A stretch of DNA of 8,466 nucleotides from Verrucomicrobia subdivision 6 bacterium (lineage in GTDB: Bacteria > Verrucomicrobiota > Verrucomicrobiia > Methylacidiphilales > Verrucolacustridaceae): positions 1 through 8,466 of the forward strand of contig CAMBGW010000145.1 of NCBI GenBank assembly GCA_945866245.1, in the 5' to 3' direction. A model generated the notes under the pieces. That model searched no databases, was not told the origin of the DNA, and was given only the letters and a program-made list of their open reading frames with translations. The translations under genes and the position numbers were made by a program. Shown in pieces: positions 8,301-8,466 of this stretch (position 1 is its first letter; each line of letters starts with the position of its first letter).

Positions 8301-8466
8301 TGTACCCCCAATAGTATCAACCGGAATGACGGAGGTCGTCGTACCGGTAATCGAAATATTTCCGGTGGAAACTGCCGCGATGCCGCCCGCTACCCCTGCC
8401 ACCAGCGGAGTATTGATCTGAACCGAGGTTCCCCCGCTGCCTGAAACTAGGCGAAGCCCCCCGGTG
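2370..8466 (-). CDS. Giant two-partner secretion exoprotein (TpsA, filamentous-haemagglutinin-like adhesin), 5' end outside window
   Basis: An uninterrupted frame of 2,031 codons ends at the TAA at 2372-2370 and remains open at base 8466, so the signal peptide and N-terminal TPS (haemagglutination-activity) domain must lie to the right. The GTG at 8402 is internal: the 21 codons before it (including SGSGGTSVQINTPL) are the same kind of sequence. Known for the family: Sec-exported proteins threaded through a TpsB pore that fold into a long right-handed beta-helix fibre for adhesion, biofilm or contact-dependent roles. Seen: very high Gly, Thr, Ser, Asn, Ala and Val, few Trp, no Cys that I can find, and several repeat families in series (separate entries). 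Numbered from the GTG at 8402: FHA-like units at about 93-592, a phage-like insert at 458-556, Gly-rich units at 904-1021, 94-97-residue repeats from 1292 to about 1554, helix end to about 1860, then a 150-residue Pro/Ala tail. The TpsB partner follows 120 bp downstream. No toxin or enzyme domain is recognisable. Confidence 0.9.
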   Translation of the reverse strand, partial: TGGLRLVSGSGGTSVQINTPLVAGVAGGIAAVSTGNISITGTTTSVIPVDTIGGTIGISTPGNIDLIGQTAILGGSTLIGANVNIFADADFQFESDRFAGAVQTTQRQRYQGAVTFTENTVLSSGQDIVFRSTVDGPGEVILIVGRQTDLIDLVGSLVPLGAFRQEGGLINFYAEGTSLLPSIQVAGSATFDSADLVLWENTFLRSASDVIFGGDINSSFFDVPAVFNVATTAGNIIFDGQVGATAALGNLTVQAAGTGQIALNQGATTLPGNSPVNTGADGAISLTTANNSVVLAGTIDTRGGLSVGSVLGGNLEVTAGGAGSNIQLEGTIRTRGGAMDFKDSVFISGAALLDNTEADTNGTITFADSVFFGGDLNLLSGGAVAFSGDVNGANDVIILVQNDNDLTFAGNLGNTTPLGSLTVQTGGGDVLLASDINTGGGAVSFGMRVRLGDSVIIDTTKLNNSAGGTVQFLQGVNGQQTSAGSFVNDQSYLITSLGTTTANQYTSVGATAFAAGTLEIGQEYIITATGTTDFTSVGASSNAEGTVFTATGSGTGTGTTLLTFFTASGAGTGTGTADQLYDISVNGGLSGTVGFGASAQNTDYSAKINSLTVLNAGTFSVSSALIGYGANSGGYALDLLPELAAATAGGENILQSNGSGNIILRSGINTSFERAQAGDVTIRSFGAGTVEIAGSVAMDGGSNILGTIGFDGGDLSVLTKTSFVMPISISSTGGTGTFVDGKAGNVLIDNSKSATADISFSTGVLDVIQDSQYTLLAGRNFYLAQIDATDPVDILITGGVVLQLNRTAEGADFTLASRGSVEIGFGGTSGDGYFYAPSGSAILSYGGGIGISRISAEAAPVFVEVNGDKQLGGVNMYGQLVTTANGLGAGSFAINQIGLGGVVTLGSVITRAGTAAESTVVGLAGGAVEISGTKVDIRGLINSSGGDSLDGGADSLGLGGSAGNISITGTSVTLARGLTATGGRGISQLAGYGGGGGDITITGNATLDSGNSELSTILINTAGGLGLGTGDEGPGGGIKFTGTLTGTENSSNILDLRYGSGTVNLGDAPADTITLGTLITAGDDARSTGRLNINGLLNVTTLTTFARGYSLGILGGGTIENRVTFLNTGTVRIGANGVTTIFTDGFDTLNGSGTGTLAPSSLQLGGTINTVTATTGSMLMGTTVLVANTILNSAGNSIEFGSLDGGFGLEIAAGTAGGQTKFNDAVGANTEVGQITISSGVTGEVSFLSTVKATRVNSEAGSSIAFNDDVELSVDGTDLGGTITLNNAAYAADDLTAVLSFLGAGAKTFSGATTLEGGPIEFGGDGAYTFGGVVTGSQNMILAGGGAKIFNGTVSVGSELLGITQADEAGNTVGFNNTVTTAGVSTFNRGVTLGAMTFNSGGATTMNAAVTLAGAATLQGAGGYQLNGAVNGANSLNLSGAGAKTFSGAVGTGTALTTITQANDSGLVTFAENVTMSGAGAFSANLVLDGMVFTAGGDTTMSGVTLSSGLVTLTGAGNYTVNGAVGGGQNLTLAQAGTKAFNSALSLGAFTQTGGQVKLGGDVTTTGLVDLENAATTASLTVDSDISTQTYGSVVLGGNLTAQTTSGNANAVTFGGVTGSGDLTAKTAGLALNGVVANSGTFNAETSGLIDLGGTYLTAPEVSNIQSSGGARFASSGGNVTATGVTMETSLAMQALGGQTSIDGVNIKGALNMVSGGAVNFNGTDSTVSSLGFTGTKVSSDGTDGLLANIIVPSLGGITLTGSGNGLSYSPSGNLNVSGRIAVNGGDITLDPSGNFVNSYAGNPFTANSTKIITKDLFSNDWPSNGAVPGLQVVYGVNSIGQVGANQIGVSTTLLAGNAAPYILEFTTGTGQPYILAQQTAIPPVMLPAALTGGNGFARSVTYSADEIEMMTPEERSAYENRQRQVSARVILQGQSGVGEEIGAPTEGRTPQAATPAALAPVAPTAQVLLEGKPLAGAKSDQERGDATKIIKLRPTRAVALRPSYRAADVMESERMAAEVSVGAAPVAQSR
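2373..2822 (-). other. TpsA C-terminal Pro/Ala-rich tail with a charged probable helix
   Basis: From IPPVMLPAALTGG (residue 1861, base 2822) to the last codon, the protein changes character: beta-helix repeats stop and the sequence becomes rich in Pro, Ala, Glu and Arg. A charged, probably helical segment lies at residues 1882-1913 (bases 2759-2664), with YSADEIEMMTPEERSAYENR followed by QRQVSARVILQG. After it come a Pro/Ala linker (TPQAATPAALAPVAPTAQVL) and a basic stretch (IKLRPTRAVALRPSYR). The position corresponds to the part of TpsA proteins that in FHA is removed as a prodomain and in HMW1 anchors the protein by a disulfide loop. This tail has no cysteines, so it cannot anchor the HMW1 way. 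Function is unknown. Confidence 0.6.
3741..4529 (-). repeat. Tandem 94-97-residue repeats in TpsA (three copies plus a partial one)
   Basis: Three diverged copies run head to tail in the coding strand: copy 1 at 4529-4239 (97 residues), copy 2 at 4238-3957 (94 residues) and copy 3 from 3956 to about 3741 (shortened). Shared landmarks in order are TL-x-G, GAGxYxxNGAVxG, NLxLxGAGxKxFxGAV, ITQAxDxGxxxxFxxxVT, and GxMxFxxGGxTTMxxxVTL. For example AGGGAKIFNGTV in copy 1, SGAGAKTFSGAV in copy 2 and AQAGTKAFNSAL in copy 3. A half-copy ending GAGAKTFSGA precedes copy 1. The right end of copy 3 is not sharp. The pattern fits several beta-helix turns per unit and growth by unit duplication. Confidence 0.75.
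5340..5693 (-). repeat. Gly-rich 34-40-residue beta-helix units in TpsA
   Basis: Four starts of the same unit can be lined up: GGAVEISGTKVDIRGL (base 5693, residue 904), AGNISITGTSVTLARGL (base 5582, residue 941), GGDITITGNATLDSG (base 5480, residue 975) and the incomplete GGIKFTGTLTG (base 5360, residue 1015). Each begins with small residues, then an alternating strand of the form x-I-x-I-T/S-G, then a Gly/Ser/Asp-rich loop such as GGDSLDGGADSLGLGG or GLGTGDEGPG. Spacing is 37, 34 and 40 residues. The Gly/Asp loops look flexible and might bind calcium, but no canonical GGxGxDxUx nonapeptide is present. A related GNISITG strand also occurs near base 8360. Confidence 0.65.
6515..6522. repeat. 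Poly-C/poly-G tract of 8 within the tpsA reading frame
   Basis: Eight consecutive C on the plus strand, eight G on the coding strand, encode part of AGGEN (GCG GGG GGG GAA AAC) at about residue 627. It is the longest single-base run I find in the window; other runs reach six. Gain or loss of one G would shift the frame and truncate TpsA before its C-terminal two thirds. Poly-G tracts of this length are borderline for slipped-strand phase variation. Confidence 0.6.
6735..7031 (-). repeat. Inserted cassette of phage-tail-like GTTDFTSVGA repeats in TpsA
   Basis: This 99-residue block (residues 458-556) differs from the beta-helix around it. It contains two adjacent related copies: copy a from Tyr at base 6992 (YLITSLGTTTANQYTSVGAT, ending ...GTLEIGQE at 6897; 32 residues) and copy b from Tyr at base 6896 (YIITATGTTDFTSVGASSNA, then EGTVFTATGSGTGTGTT). 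The end of copy b is repeated 51 bp further on: FTATGSGTGTGTT at 6824-6786 and FTASGAGTGTGTA at 6773-6735, joined by LLTF. From memory, the signature Y-x-I-x-x-x-G-TTDFT-x-GA-x-x-N-x-x-GT-x-FTATG-x-GTGTGTA is common in tail-fibre and other structural proteins of tailed phages and in some giant bacterial surface proteins. It is inserted in frame and the gene stays open. Confidence 0.7.
6983..7002. repeat. Perfect 8-bp inverted repeat inside the inserted cassette
   Basis: TGATCAAA at 6983-6990 and TTTGATCA at 6995-7002 are exact reverse complements around the 4-nt loop TAAC. It lies within codons for the NDQSYLIT segment at the N-terminal start of the phage-like cassette. It can form a hairpin in DNA or mRNA; there is no sign of a transposon end or target duplication around it. 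It may be chance. Confidence 0.5.

Noticed and set aside
8400..8402. GTG as the start of the exoprotein
   Set aside because: The frame continues open to the window edge with the same kind of repeat sequence, and no signal peptide or TPS domain follows the GTG.

Overview
The window reads as a piece of chromosome from a diderm (outer-membrane) bacterium. It holds three genes, two of which run off the window edges. A two-partner secretion (TPS, type Vb) locus on the minus strand fills nearly all of it: the 3' part of a very large exoprotein/adhesin gene (tpsA-like, 2370 to beyond 8466) followed 120 bp downstream by its outer-membrane transporter gene (tpsB-like, 432-2249). Converging on it from the left edge is the 3' end of a GlcD-type FAD-linked oxidase gene on the plus strand (1-405). 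The style of the exoprotein (very long, cysteine-free, Gly/Thr/Asn-rich beta-helix repeats, no FHA-like charged C-terminal prodomain that I can recognise) resembles TPS proteins I remember from Verrucomicrobiota and other environmental Gram-negatives. That taxonomic guess is weak and rests on memory of similar proteins.

Layout, left to right. Bases 1-405: oxidase C-terminal domain with HAGDGNIH and SGEHGIG motifs. Bases 403-434: a 26-bp convergent junction in which the two opposing TAG stop codons lie in opposite arms of a perfect 8-bp inverted repeat. Bases 432-2249: TpsB, with a signal peptide, two POTRA domains and a beta-barrel carrying the VRGYDE motif. Bases 2250-2369: intergenic spacer with a small hairpin and no convincing ribosome binding site or promoter. 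Bases 2370-8466: 2,031 visible codons of TpsA; its signal peptide and N-terminal TPS domain must lie beyond the right edge.

TpsA is a mosaic. From its N-terminal side (high coordinates) it has FHA-like beta-helix units (about 8126-6627), a 99-residue cassette of phage-tail-like repeats inserted inside one of those units (7031-6735), a Gly-rich segment of 34-40-residue units (about 5693-5340), a stretch of 94-97-residue tandem repeats (4529 to about 3741), the end of the helix, and a 150-residue Pro/Ala-rich, partly charged tail (2822-2373). In the expected mechanism, TpsA crosses the inner membrane by Sec, is recognised by the TpsB POTRA domains through its N-terminal TPS domain, and is threaded through the barrel to fold as a surface or released fibre.

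The most notable signals are the insertion of the phage-type cassette between two strands of a single beta-helix unit, an 8-G tract in the tpsA coding strand that could support slipped-strand switching, and the stop-codon-sharing inverted repeat between the convergent genes.
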